Shown: positions 45,959-54,521 of the stretch, one piece after another | How the letters are laid out: each line of letters begins with the position of its first letter | Position numbering within the stretch: position 1 is the stretch's first letter | NCBI RefSeq assembly: GCF_000285535.1 | Contig: NZ_HE610985.1 | Coordinates: 1,246,763-1,310,762 of the forward strand | Direction of reading: 5' to 3' | Source: Bacillus timonensis | GTDB taxonomy: Bacteria; Bacillota; Bacilli; Bacillales; Bacillaceae_L | DNA: 64,000 bases | Position numbers and translations under genes: made by a program | Notes under the pieces: model-generated | What the model saw: only the letters and a program-made list of their open reading frames with translations | What the model was told of the DNA's origin: nothing | Database searches by the model: none

Positions 45959-46450
45959 ATGGCAAAGGATAGTTCATTCGATATTGTATCAAAGGTGGAT
46001 TTGCCTGAAGTTACAAACGCAATTAGCATTGCAAAAAAAGAGATTCAAAACCGTTATGATTTCAAGGGTAGCAAAAGTGATGTCACACTTGATAAGGAAG
46101 AACTTGTCTTAATTTCCGACGATGAGTATAAGCTTGATCAATTGAAGGATGTTCTGATTAGCAAAATGATAAAGCGTGGAGTCGCAACCCGAAATATTGA
46201 CTACGGTAAAATTGAAAAGGCATCTGGCGGAACTGTTCGTCAACGTGCAAAACTGATTCAAGGCATTGACAAAGAAAATGCAAAAAAAATTAATACGATT
46301 ATTAAAAACAGCGGACTTAAAGTAAAGAGTCAGATTCAGGATGATCAAATTCGCGTTACGGCTAAAAGCAGAGATGATTTGCAATCAATTATCAATGCAA
46401 TTCGAGGTGCTGATTTACCGATTGATGTACAATTTATTAATTACCGTTAA
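45959..46450 (+). CDS. yitK: YajQ-family nucleotide-binding protein (YitK)
   Basis: 163 aa YajQ protein: [34 protein letters not shown] and the C-terminal [25 protein letters not shown]-type block (shortened here). Some YajQ proteins bind cyclic di-GMP. Start at 45959 follows TTTGGAGG; an in-frame TTG two codons upstream is too close. The symbol follows B. subtilis yitK beside yitL. Confidence 0.9.
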   Translation: MAKDSSFDIVSKVDLPEVTNAISIAKKEIQNRYDFKGSKSDVTLDKEELVLISDDEYKLDQLKDVLISKMIKRGVATRNIDYGKIEKASGGTVRQRAKLIQGIDKENAKKINTIIKNSGLKVKSQIQDDQIRVTAKSRDDLQSIINAIRGADLPIDVQFINYR

Positions 46451-46465
46451 AAATGAAGAGTTGAA

Positions 46466-46569
46466 ATGCCTTGCTCAGTCCCGACAAGCTAATGGTCTGG
46501 CAAAAAACTGCTATTTGACTTTTCTTGCCCAGTTTATTAAACCTCAAGGAGCTAGGTACTACAGCTAGG
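46466..46569. repeat. Bacillus structured intergenic repeat, copy 2
   Basis: TGCCTTGCTCAGTCCCGACAAGC ... CCTCAAGGAGCTAGGTA shares its CCGACAAGC and GAGCTAGG ends with the element at 34.3 kb, but has a different centre. It occupies the gap after yitK. Confidence 0.6.
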
Positions 46570-46576
46570 GAAAAGA

Positions 46577-46607
46577 ATGCAGCGGAACAAAGAACCCGCT
46601 GCATTTT
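46577..46607. terminator. Bidirectional terminator (yitK/ytoQ)
   Basis: AATGCAGCGG-AACAAAGAAC-CCGCTGCATTTTT. Confidence 0.8.
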
Positions 46608-46608
46608 T

Positions 46609-47049
46609 CTATTCATAAATATAGCGTAACACTTCTAACGCTTGATCAACTGTTTCAACTGTTACATTCGCTTTATTGGATAATTCTTTTAAAGGATGAA
46701 TCAATGAGGTTGGTCTTACAATAATTGTCGGCTTATTCATTGTAATCGCTGCACTTGCATCCATTGCCGTATTCCATTGTTTGTATTTTTCACCGAATAA
46801 AGCGATGACTACATCAGACTTTTGCATTAATACTTGTGTTCTGAAGTTATTGATGTCTGATGCTGCGTCATCCTTATACAGGTTTCCAGGTTGTTCTCCT
46901 AAGATTTGCTCGCCAATATTATCAGACTTATCATGGTTTGTTTGTGGACCCACAAAGGTTAAAGGAAGATTTTTCGATTTTGCTTTTTCCTTAATTTCCT
47001 CCCGCCAATTGTCATGAATTTGCCCTGCTAAATAAACCGTCAACTCCAT
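46609..47049 (-). CDS. ytoQ: YtoQ-family protein
   Basis: 146 aa YtoQ family (LTVYLAGQIHDNWREEI, FVGPQTNHDKSD, DVVIALFGEKYKQWNTAMD). The fold resembles nucleoside 2-deoxyribosyltransferases, so a nucleotide-related activity is possible. TAGGAGGGAA precedes the ATG. It stands alone between two terminators or repeats. Confidence 0.88.
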   Translation of the reverse strand: MELTVYLAGQIHDNWREEIKEKAKSKNLPLTFVGPQTNHDKSDNIGEQILGEQPGNLYKDDAASDINNFRTQVLMQKSDVVIALFGEKYKQWNTAMDASAAITMNKPTIIVRPTSLIHPLKELSNKANVTVETVDQALEVLRYIYE

Positions 47050-47097
47050 GTTTTTCCCTCCTAATTTCTTTTCTATTATCGTAACATATTCATGCAG

Positions 47098-47606
47098 CTA
47101 TTTTACAAATTTATACATAATGATTTCATCTTCATAATGTGTTTCACCGAACTTAACAAATCTAACCTTTCTACCTTCCTCTTTGAAACCAAACTTTTTG
47201 TATAAGTGGAGTGCCCTTTCATTATGAGAGAATACTTCAAGACATACTTTTTCAAGTCCTGGCTCTTTTTGTGCCCAATCCATCAAATATTTCATTAGGT
47301 TACTACCAATTCCCTGATTACAGTAAGCTTTTTGAATACTTATCCCAAAATAACCTAAATGAGCGAGTCGCTTCCTTTTCGACGTTTGAAAATTTAAATT
47401 ACCGACAATTTTACCATCGGTTTCCGCTACTATAATTAGATTCCCAGGCTTTGCATGTTCCTCTATCCATTTTTCTTCTTCCTCAGCAGTGGTGGTAAAC
47501 TCCTCTGGTGTAGTAAGCATGTAGGTTGACTCGGTAAGAACGACTCTGGTGTGTTCGATTAACTGTTTAGCATCTTTTTTGTAGCAGGTCTTATTTTTAT
47601 TTTCAT
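47098..47606 (-). pseudogene. GNAT-family N-acetyltransferase, frameshifted near the start
   Basis: The body is a clear GNAT domain with the acetyl-CoA loop KAYCNQGIGSNLM and SHNERALHLYKKFGF. The natural start is ATG at 47606 after GGAGG, giving MKIKIRPATKK, but it meets a stop at codon 16. One extra A in the A6 run (plus-strand T-run 47575-47580) continues it as DAKQLIEHTRVVL and gives about 169 aa. As read, the domain is open only from an upstream ATG (47628) in the other frame. Substrate unknown. Confidence 0.8.
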
Positions 47607-47756
47607 AGGAACCTCCATCTAAAATCAATAATAATAACTATTTCTTTAAAAGCTGACGAATTCCTTTTTAATAGCTGCAGCCTTGGCGCAAGACCTTCGA
47701 GTATCCTATAAACGTGTCAATGGATCATAGAGAATTCTTGTATATGGTAGGACTTA

Positions 47757-48035
47757 TTGAAAAACATGGAAATAAACATATCATAAATAACATTTTTCCA
47801 AGGGTATTGGGTGAATATGGAAAAAGTCACTTTTCACGCTCAGACTTTTGGATGATTATGGAAATACCCACGTCATAAAATCCTTTTATTCCAATGCTTT
47901 TGGATAATTATAGAAATACCAACATCATATACACTTTTTATACCAAGGCATCTGGATGACTATGGTAATACCAACATCATAAACACCTTATATACCAAGA
48001 ATTCTGGATGAATATGGAAATGCACTTATCATCCG
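47757..48035. repeat. Imperfect tandem repeat of about 53 bp
   Basis: Four to five units, each around GGATGATTATGGAAATACCAA then CATCATAAACAC and a TTTTATACCAAG end. The copies near 47843, 47895, 47948 and 48000 are the clearest; the copy near 47760 is weak. No open frame crosses them. They fill the 450-bp gap between the acetyltransferase and the operon terminator. Confidence 0.7.
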
Positions 48036-48061
48036 CATCATTCATTAAAAACCTACTAAAA

Positions 48062-48098
48062 CAAAAGAAGACCTCCCTTACTAGGGAAAGTCTCCTCA
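48062..48098 (-). terminator. Terminator of the RR-HK-protease operon
   Basis: On the minus strand AGACTTTCCCT-AGTA-AGGGAGGTCT followed by TCTTTTGTTTT. Confidence 0.8.
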
Positions 48099-48105
48099 CA
48101 TAAAC

Positions 48106-48308
48106 TCAGTAATATCCAAAAACTTGTAATACTATCACGCCAACTATTGATACAATGCTTCCGCTGAATAACACTATAAGAAATATTTTGAATCTCCTCG
48201 TATCTATCCAAACAACCAATCCAACCAGAATCGTAAACACCAATCAAAAAAGAATGATGCGTACGGGTTCGTCGGGGTTATCCAATCATTTACATTCAGG
48301 AAGTCCAT
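48106..48308 (-). pseudogene. Small two-helix membrane protein, frameshifted
   Basis: ATG at 48308 follows AAGGAG and reads MDFLNVNDWITPTNPYASFF; the frame then ends early. With one extra G at 48240-48241 it continues as FDWVFTILVGLVVWIDTRRF and a second membrane helix to a stop at 48106 (67 aa). Last gene of the six-gene operon, just before the terminator. Function unknown. Confidence 0.55.
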
Positions 48309-48326
48309 TTACCTAACTCCTTTTAT

Positions 48327-48473
48327 CTATGATTGTATAGCCGGAGTACTTAAGAATATTGTTAGTCCGCCCACAATTGCTAACACCACCCCAACTGGGC
48401 TATACGACGATAAATATATGCCTAATGGAAATACTAGTGCGCCAAGAACAAATAATACCTTCGCGATTTTCAC
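48327..48473 (-). CDS. 48-aa two-helix membrane protein
   Basis: GTG start after AGGAG at 7 bp. The protein is KIAKVLFVLGALVFPLGIYL, a short SSYSP turn, then a second helix. It lies 14 bp after the M48 protease gene and 18 bp before the next small gene, so it is part of that operon. It may be a partner or inhibitor of the protease; this is inference from position. Confidence 0.6.
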   Translation of the reverse strand: MKIAKVLFVLGALVFPLGIYLSSYSPVGVVLAIVGGLTIFLSTPAIQS

Positions 48474-48486
48474 AATTTCACTCCTT

Positions 48487-50211
48487 TTAACTCAATACGG
48501 ATTCCTTTACTCTGTCAACTATCCAACGATTTCGAATCCTTTTCCCCCAGCCTTCTTCATTTTCTTTTAACGTTTGGACTCTCCAATACATCGGCGGATG
48601 AAGCATGAACTGAAATTCAATAAACCTCCATAGTAGTGAATCCCGCTCAATCGACGACTTAGTTTTCTCATCCTTGTCTTTAAGAACTGTACTATATGAA
48701 AGTGATTTATTTATCGCTTCATCCTGTTTCTCTGATAAAGCTATTAAACTATTTGACATTTGTTTACTTCCGCCACCAAGAAGGGATGCACCGAGATGAT
48801 CAGCACGAACCTCCATCCATTGTGAACAAAAAGACTGAAAAACAGAATAGAAAATCGTTAAGAAAAATACTAATAAAAAGATTGATATCTTGTGCTCCTC
48901 TATATTTGTTATATTTTTTTGAAGCAATATAACAATTACAATCAAAATCAAAAGGTAGCCTAATCTACAAAGTTGGCCCCACAGCACATCACGCTTTTTC
49001 ACATGGATTGCCTCATGAGCAAGGATACCTTCAATCGCCTCAGTCGGTAACTTTAAAGTAGCGCTTGTTAAGGTTACCATTGACTTACCGATATTCAAAC
49101 CTGTTGCTAGACCGTTGTATTCGGAACTATCCGTCTCATATACACGAATATTTGGTGCACCAGCTCTCTCAAAAATCCGTTGAGAAATTTGAATTAATTG
49201 CGGATTTTTCGTTTCTTTTGCATCCATCGCTACTTTTAAAACTCTATCAGATATATAAAGATTGAAACCCCAGTATGCTAATGCTACGGTTACCATAATC
49301 CAAGGCTGTACTTTAAAGTAGTATAGGAGTAGGAGTAGACCTGTGTAGGCAGAAACACCTTTTACCGTTGACGCGAAATAGAGCTTTCCAATTAAACGCT
49401 TTATATTTTTTCGATGCCAAACCGGTAAAACCTGCTGTAGTTCCATCTCTTTTGCTTCAACCTTCATCAATTCCTCAAATACTTTTTTCCATTTTTCTGG
49501 TTTGTGAATTGTTAGATAAACCGTCTCGCCAGGTACAGATAGCATTAGTACCTTTTGAAAGCTTGTTGTAAAATCTGCATTTGATGAAAACATGGTTAAT
49601 AGTGGGTGGAGTTTTAATAGGTCTACATTTGTTTCAAGTTTCACTTCCTCCAAATCTTCAATTGGAAGTTTCCGAGACTCAAAGTATGATGTGAGATAAA
49701 TCTGTTTTTCTTCGTTGTCATAAAATACTGCTACTGTTATAAAAGTACCGATTCGCTTTATTACTTCTGTAAATGTACTAATAAAACCAAGGACAACAAT
49801 ATATTTTAAAGGGCTATACTCCGGGCCAAAAATATAAAATAGGATTGCACCAATCACAACAAATCCAGTTATCAACAAGTCTGATGCAATCCGTTTCAAA
49901 TCACGTTCTAAAGAGACTTTTTCTACTTTTACTTTGCGTAATTCTTTTTCAATTTCAATTCGTTTTTCGTTACCGGTAGTTAAAGAGATTGCAAGGAAAT
50001 ATCCACTTGAGATAAACGCAATATAGATAAAACCATCCATAAATGGAAGTTGATAAAACACAAATCCTATTGCTAGTAAGGCGAGAATGATTTCAATTGT
50101 AGTTCCCACTTTTTTATTTATCTTTTCCACTACTGATCCTATTAATTGGATTCCAGCACCTAGTAAAATATACAACAGGATTTCATACCAATTTGGTAGC
50201 AAAGTTTCCAC
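48487..50211 (-). CDS. Membrane M48-family metalloprotease
   Basis: 574 aa. Several N-terminal membrane helices (about 10-75 and 108-165), a cytosolic middle part, then the peptidase with HEAIHVKKRD (HExxH) near residue 395 and a downstream Glu-containing EVRADHLGASLLGG that supplies the third zinc ligand. It is larger than HtpX (about 290 aa). Its start touches the stop of the lipoprotein gene. A quality-control or signalling protease under the two-component system upstream is likely. Confidence 0.88.
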   Translation of the reverse strand: METLLPNWYEILLYILLGAGIQLIGSVVEKINKKVGTTIEIILALLAIGFVFYQLPFMDGFIYIAFISSGYFLAISLTTGNEKRIEIEKELRKVKVEKVSLERDLKRIASDLLITGFVVIGAILFYIFGPEYSPLKYIVVLGFISTFTEVIKRIGTFITVAVFYDNEEKQIYLTSYFESRKLPIEDLEEVKLETNVDLLKLHPLLTMFSSNADFTTSFQKVLMLSVPGETVYLTIHKPEKWKKVFEELMKVEAKEMELQQVLPVWHRKNIKRLIGKLYFASTVKGVSAYTGLLLLLYYFKVQPWIMVTVALAYWGFNLYISDRVLKVAMDAKETKNPQLIQISQRIFERAGAPNIRVYETDSSEYNGLATGLNIGKSMVTLTSATLKLPTEAIEGILAHEAIHVKKRDVLWGQLCRLGYLLILIVIVILLQKNITNIEEHKISIFLLVFFLTIFYSVFQSFCSQWMEVRADHLGASLLGGGSKQMSNSLIALSEKQDEAINKSLSYSTVLKDKDEKTKSSIERDSLLWRFIEFQFMLHPPMYWRVQTLKENEEGWGKRIRNRWIVDRVKESVLS

Positions 50212-51288
50212 CTACATTTCATTATTCAGTTTCATATTCTCCGTCATTTTGAGCACCGCTTCTAATTGAAGATCTGGGTTCTGAATAAGGATAGTATAAC
50301 GTAGACCATTTTCATCCCAACTTAAAGCGTTGATGAAATCATCATATTCTGCATTTTGACCACGAACTTGCCATTCTCCAGGTTTAATTTCCGTTCCTGC
50401 TTCTTCGGGAGTTGGAAAGGTTGAAACTAATACTGAAGGGATTCCCTCGTTAAAATAATAAACAGTGATCTCTGGACGATTGACTATTCCTTGAAGATTT
50501 ACTATTTCAACATTTTCGACCTCCATGTCTTCTCCTGAGAAAACAAGGAATGGTTGTTCTAATGCCGCTTGCGCATCTTCAAGTGACCCAAAGGAAGGCT
50601 CAAGATTTGATTCAATTGGGGTAATCGTCACATTTTCAGGTATATCTAATGTGAAGGTATCCTCCTTAAAGTCAGGTGAAAAATCGAGTACCTTGTATTC
50701 AAATTCAGATTTTATTTCTTCAACAACCGAAACAGATTTCACTACAAACCATGTTTTTTGATCAATCCAAAGTTCAACTTCCCCAAATAAATTAGAATCT
50801 GTATTTGGTGTTGCCTTTATATGATAAACATTTAAATCCAAAATTTTTTCTTCACCAACTATTTTATATTCATGAGTTTTTTTAATAGCTTCTAGCATCG
50901 TCATGAGTTGTTCTTTAGGTGAGGCTTCTAGTAACGGGTTATCCTCTTCTGTTATATCGATACTAAAAGCTGTTTCACTCCCTGTTTCATAGGAAATAAC
51001 TTGGTTTCCGTCGTTTAACACATATGCTTCAAGATCATTTGTATCACCTGTTGTAATGATTTTCCGTTTACCGTCTTCTGCAGCATACTCTTTAAAACTA
51101 GCATTTTCAGTGACCTCTCCATCTGTCGTAAGTTTTATGACACCCTCTCCATAATAAGAAAGCTTACTTTCCTTTGCCGATAAGACTTTTGTGACAATTC
51201 CTTCAGATGACACAGCCATATCCCCCTTACAGGCCGATAACAGGCCAGTTAATAAAATAGCACTTAGTACGACTAGTTTTTTTCTCAA
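50212..51288 (-). CDS. LolA/RseB-like lipoprotein
   Basis: 358 aa. TTG start (51288) follows GGAAGGAAA; the signal ends in LLSAC (Cys20). The body has an LolA/RseB-like beta fold (SKLSYYGEGVIKLTTDG ... DTFTLDIPENVTITPIE) and a C-terminal DUF4367-like part (YTILIQNPDLQLEAVLKM). It lies between the kinase and the M48 protease with one-base gaps. In Gram-negatives RseB senses envelope damage; a similar sensor role here is inference. Confidence 0.82.
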   Translation of the reverse strand: MRKKLVVLSAILLTGLLSACKGDMAVSSEGIVTKVLSAKESKLSYYGEGVIKLTTDGEVTENASFKEYAAEDGKRKIITTGDTNDLEAYVLNDGNQVISYETGSETAFSIDITEEDNPLLEASPKEQLMTMLEAIKKTHEYKIVGEEKILDLNVYHIKATPNTDSNLFGEVELWIDQKTWFVVKSVSVVEEIKSEFEYKVLDFSPDFKEDTFTLDIPENVTITPIESNLEPSFGSLEDAQAALEQPFLVFSGEDMEVENVEIVNLQGIVNRPEITVYYFNEGIPSVLVSTFPTPEEAGTEIKPGEWQVRGQNAEYDDFINALSWDENGLRYTILIQNPDLQLEAVLKMTENMKLNNEM

Positions 51289-51289
51289 G

Positions 51290-52753
51290 TTATTTCCTTC
51301 CTTCCTCAATCCAGCAAGCAAGTAATGTTCCTTCTTTCTTCGCTGACCAGATTCCAATTTTTCCATTTTGTTGTTCCATTAACATTTTTGAAATACTTAG
51401 TCCAAGCCCAGAACTTCCCCCATTATTTCTAGCACCTTCTGCCTGATAAAATGGTTGAAAGACTCTGTTTATATGTTCTTTTGGGATTCCTTTTCCCTCG
51501 TTTTGAATCAAGATAACTGTACCGTTCTTTCTCCAAACCTCAATGTCATTATAAAATTCTTTAAATACCCATTCTGGTAATTTGGTGTCACTTGAAATGG
51601 CAGCAAGCCAAATCCGATTCCCTTTTTCCGTATGTCGAATCGCATTACCCATTATGTTATCTACGACCCTAACCATTTGCTTCGGATCCAGCTTATAAGA
51701 CTTTTCTACAAATTGTGTAACCAGTAGTGAGATCCCTCGTCGATTACACGGTTCGTCATATCCAGATAATAGCATGTCAAAATACTCTTCCCCATCAACC
51801 TCAACAAGCTCAGCTTGTTGTTTAGAGGATTGTAACGCGGTATACATGGTCAAGTCATCAAGCATTCGTTTCATATATTCGAGCTTCTCAAATAAAATCT
51901 CTTTATATTCTTTCCTTTCATGTTCGGAAAGTGTTATATCATTTTGTAATGCCTCAGTATAGGCACGAATAACCGTTAATGGTGTTTTTAAATCATGTGA
52001 TAATGATGCTACAATAAATTCTTTTTCCTTTTGTTGAACAGCTAGAGCCTCTTGCGTTTGATCAATCTGTGCTTTCATTTTCCAAAAATGTTTTATTAAA
52101 TCCCCTATTTCATCATTTGATTCCCGTGTCTGATTAGATAGTTTCTCTCCATTTGCAAAAGCTGTCATTTGTGCCTGCAAATAGCTTAAAGGTCGATTCA
52201 ATTTTCGGTTTAATAGTATCACTACAATGATATAGAGTAAGATAATAAAAATACTGAAGAATACTCCTAAAAGCATGTAGCGATTCGTTACCCCTTCAAT
52301 CCAAGCCTCCCTCGCAATCGAAATTTCAAAAATTCCAATGACATCACCATTAGCAACGACTGGCTTTTTTAAAGTAAAGGTACGAGAATTCTTTTGAAGA
52401 TCATTTAGATTTCTATATACTTGTTCAATATTTATCGTTGAAAACCCATATGAACCTAGACTAGGCAAACTAGAATATACAACAACACCATCTGATCGAT
52501 ATAATGTTATTTTGATAGATTCGTTAGTCAGAGCTTGAACTGTCTCAAACTGTTCTTTTGGTTGAAGTTCATATAATTTAGGATCTAAAAGCTGTGACTC
52601 AATCTCTTCCATCTTATTAGTCATCTCAACGTATTCAACAAATGCTTGCTTTTCATCTAGATTACTTAAACTGACATATAAGATGTAAAGCGCCACAACT
52701 GGAAGTAGCATCACGATAAAGAAACTGACCAACAGCCATTGTTTAATTTTCAT
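51290..52753 (-). CDS. Two-component sensor histidine kinase
   Basis: 487 aa. Two membrane helices (about 4-27 and 163-190) enclose an extracellular sensor of some 135 residues. A HAMP-like segment, the phospho-acceptor block SLSHDLKTPLTVIRAY and the ATPase domain (DNIMGNAIRHTEKG, GSSGLGLSI) follow. Start at 52753 overlaps the regulator stop and follows AGGAGAG. Signal unknown; the lipoprotein downstream may take part in sensing. Confidence 0.92.
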   Translation of the reverse strand: MKIKQWLLVSFFIVMLLPVVALYILYVSLSNLDEKQAFVEYVEMTNKMEEIESQLLDPKLYELQPKEQFETVQALTNESIKITLYRSDGVVVYSSLPSLGSYGFSTINIEQVYRNLNDLQKNSRTFTLKKPVVANGDVIGIFEISIAREAWIEGVTNRYMLLGVFFSIFIILLYIIVVILLNRKLNRPLSYLQAQMTAFANGEKLSNQTRESNDEIGDLIKHFWKMKAQIDQTQEALAVQQKEKEFIVASLSHDLKTPLTVIRAYTEALQNDITLSEHERKEYKEILFEKLEYMKRMLDDLTMYTALQSSKQQAELVEVDGEEYFDMLLSGYDEPCNRRGISLLVTQFVEKSYKLDPKQMVRVVDNIMGNAIRHTEKGNRIWLAAISSDTKLPEWVFKEFYNDIEVWRKNGTVILIQNEGKGIPKEHINRVFQPFYQAEGARNNGGSSGLGLSISKMLMEQQNGKIGIWSAKKEGTLLACWIEEGRK

Positions 52754-53460
52754 ACGCTTTGCTCTCCTATAAAACGATAACCGACACCCCACACTGTTTG
52801 GATATACTTTGCGGAGCGTGTTGCGTCCCCTAATTTTGTACGCAAGCTTTTAATATGAACAGTGACTGTATTATTTCCATCGACATCTTCCTGCTGCCAA
52901 ATATGCTCGTAGATTTCTGTCTTCGAAAAGGTTTGTAATGGATTTTTTGCTAACAAGAACAGTAATTCTCTTTCTTTGGAACTCATTTGGATAATATCCC
53001 CATCTAAATATACAAGGTCATTCGTGAAATCGATTGTCAGTCCTTTCATATAATGGATGCGATTGTCATTGGCTATTTTATTGTTATATCTTCTATACCG
53101 TCTTAAATGGGAGCTAATTCTAGCACTTAATTCCTCAAGACTAAATGGCTTCGTAACATAATCATCTGCGCCAAGATTTAAGCCTTTTATTTTGCTTTCT
53201 TCCTCATTTCGTGCACTTAAAATGAGAAGTGGAATTTCACTTTCCAATCGAATGGTTTTACATAATGTATACCCGTCCATTTCAGGAAGCATTAAATCAA
53301 TTAAGACAAGGTCATATTGAACCTCCTTAAAATCCTCCCACCCTTCTTTTCCTGTAGATGCCCATGTCACGGTATAGCCTTCTTTCCGTAAATGGTCACA
53401 AACAATACGGGCAATTTCTTTATCATCTTCAACAAGTAAAATATTTTCAGGTTTTTCCAT
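52750..53460 (-). CDS. OmpR-family response regulator
   Basis: 236 aa. Receiver domain with acidic pocket (VEDDKE), phospho-Asp in LVLIDLMLPEMDG and Lys in DDYVTKPFS. A winged-helix DNA-binding domain follows (MSSKERELLFLLAKNP, TVWGVGYRF). Start at 53460 follows GAGGGG. First gene of the six-gene operon; probably regulates that operon among others. Confidence 0.93.
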   Translation of the reverse strand: MEKPENILLVEDDKEIARIVCDHLRKEGYTVTWASTGKEGWEDFKEVQYDLVLIDLMLPEMDGYTLCKTIRLESEIPLLILSARNEEESKIKGLNLGADDYVTKPFSLEELSARISSHLRRYRRYNNKIANDNRIHYMKGLTIDFTNDLVYLDGDIIQMSSKERELLFLLAKNPLQTFSKTEIYEHIWQQEDVDGNNTVTVHIKSLRTKLGDATRSAKYIQTVWGVGYRFIGEQSV

Positions 53461-53618
53461 GGATAACCCCTCTTTCAATCTATTTTCATTATAAAGGATG
53501 TTCTGGAAGGCTATTTAATTTTTTATTTTTACTTAATAATTGGACCGAATGTATATTCAAGACACATTTATTAAAAAGTAAGTAACGTACATTTACAACA
53601 TAAAAAGAGGTGTTTAGT

Positions 53619-54485
53619 TTGTCTAATAATCAAGAAAAACAAGTCTTACCCCCGCAACATCAAAATCACCAGCCTGGAACAGAAACTGAAATGGTACCAA
53701 AACCAGTCTCGGAAGATCATTCCTATCAAGGCAGCAATAAACTTAATAATAAAGTTGCCATCATTACTGGTGGTGATAGTGGAATTGGTAAAGCAGTTGC
53801 GATTCATTTTGCGAAAGAAGGCGCAAATGTTGTCATCGTTTATTTAGAAGAGCATGAAGATGCGAAGGAAACAAAGCGTCAAATTGAAGAAGAAGGACAG
53901 AAATGTTTGCTTTTATCCGGTGATATCGGAAAAGAAGAGTTTTGCGAAGAGATTATAAAGAAAACAATTGATACATTTGGACAGCTAGATATTTTAGTCA
54001 ATAATGCAGCTGAACAACATCCACAAAAGAGCATTGCCAATATTTCATCTGAACAGCTAGAAAAAACATTCCGAACCAATATTTTTTCTTATTTTTATTT
54101 AACAAAAGCTGCTCTTCCCCACTTAAAACAGGGTAGTTCGATTATTAATACAGCTTCAGTAACCGCATATAAGGGCAATGAGCAGCTGATTGATTATTCA
54201 GCAACAAAAGGGGCCGTTGTTTCATTTACACGCTCACTCTCCATGCAATTAATTGGAAAAGGAATTCGGGTAAATGGAGTGGCACCTGGCCCGATTTGGA
54301 CACCACTTATTCCATCCACTTTCCCAAGTGATCAAGTTGCGAAATTTGGCTCGACAACGCCAATGAAGCGACCAGGACAACCTGAGGAGGTAGCACCAAG
54401 TTACATTTTTTTAGCAAGTGATGACGCTTCCTATATGTCAGGACAAATACTTCACGTGAACGGTGGAGAAATCGTTAATGGGTAA
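53619..54485 (+). CDS. Short-chain dehydrogenase/reductase (YdaD/YhxD-like)
   Basis: 288 aa SDR with a Pro/Gln-rich N-terminal extension. NAD(P) motif TGGDSGIGKA, NNAAEQHP, and the catalytic YSATKGAV (Tyr-x-x-x-Lys) are present. TTG start at 53619 after AGAGGTG. It resembles the general-stress dehydrogenases YdaD and YhxD of B. subtilis; no clear sigma-B promoter was found. Substrate unknown. Confidence 0.88.
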   Translation: MSNNQEKQVLPPQHQNHQPGTETEMVPKPVSEDHSYQGSNKLNNKVAIITGGDSGIGKAVAIHFAKEGANVVIVYLEEHEDAKETKRQIEEEGQKCLLLSGDIGKEEFCEEIIKKTIDTFGQLDILVNNAAEQHPQKSIANISSEQLEKTFRTNIFSYFYLTKAALPHLKQGSSIINTASVTAYKGNEQLIDYSATKGAVVSFTRSLSMQLIGKGIRVNGVAPGPIWTPLIPSTFPSDQVAKFGSTTPMKRPGQPEEVAPSYIFLASDDASYMSGQILHVNGGEIVNG

Positions 54486-54488
54486 AAG

Positions 54489-54519
54489 AAAGCATCATCC
54501 CTCACCGGATGATGCTTGT
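54489..54519. terminator. Bidirectional terminator
   Basis: AGCATCATCC-CTCACC-GGATGATGCTTGTTTC between the convergent SDR and amylase-like genes. Confidence 0.75.
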
Positions 54520-54521
54520 TT

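Noticed and set aside
47757-48035. CRISPR array
   Set aside because: Units are diverged throughout, with no constant repeat and variable spacer pattern, and no cas genes nearby.
48056-48247. 63-aa minus-strand frame MIGVYDSGWIG...
   Set aside because: Out of frame with the hydrophobic reading of the same DNA, which forms a better membrane protein after one-base repair.
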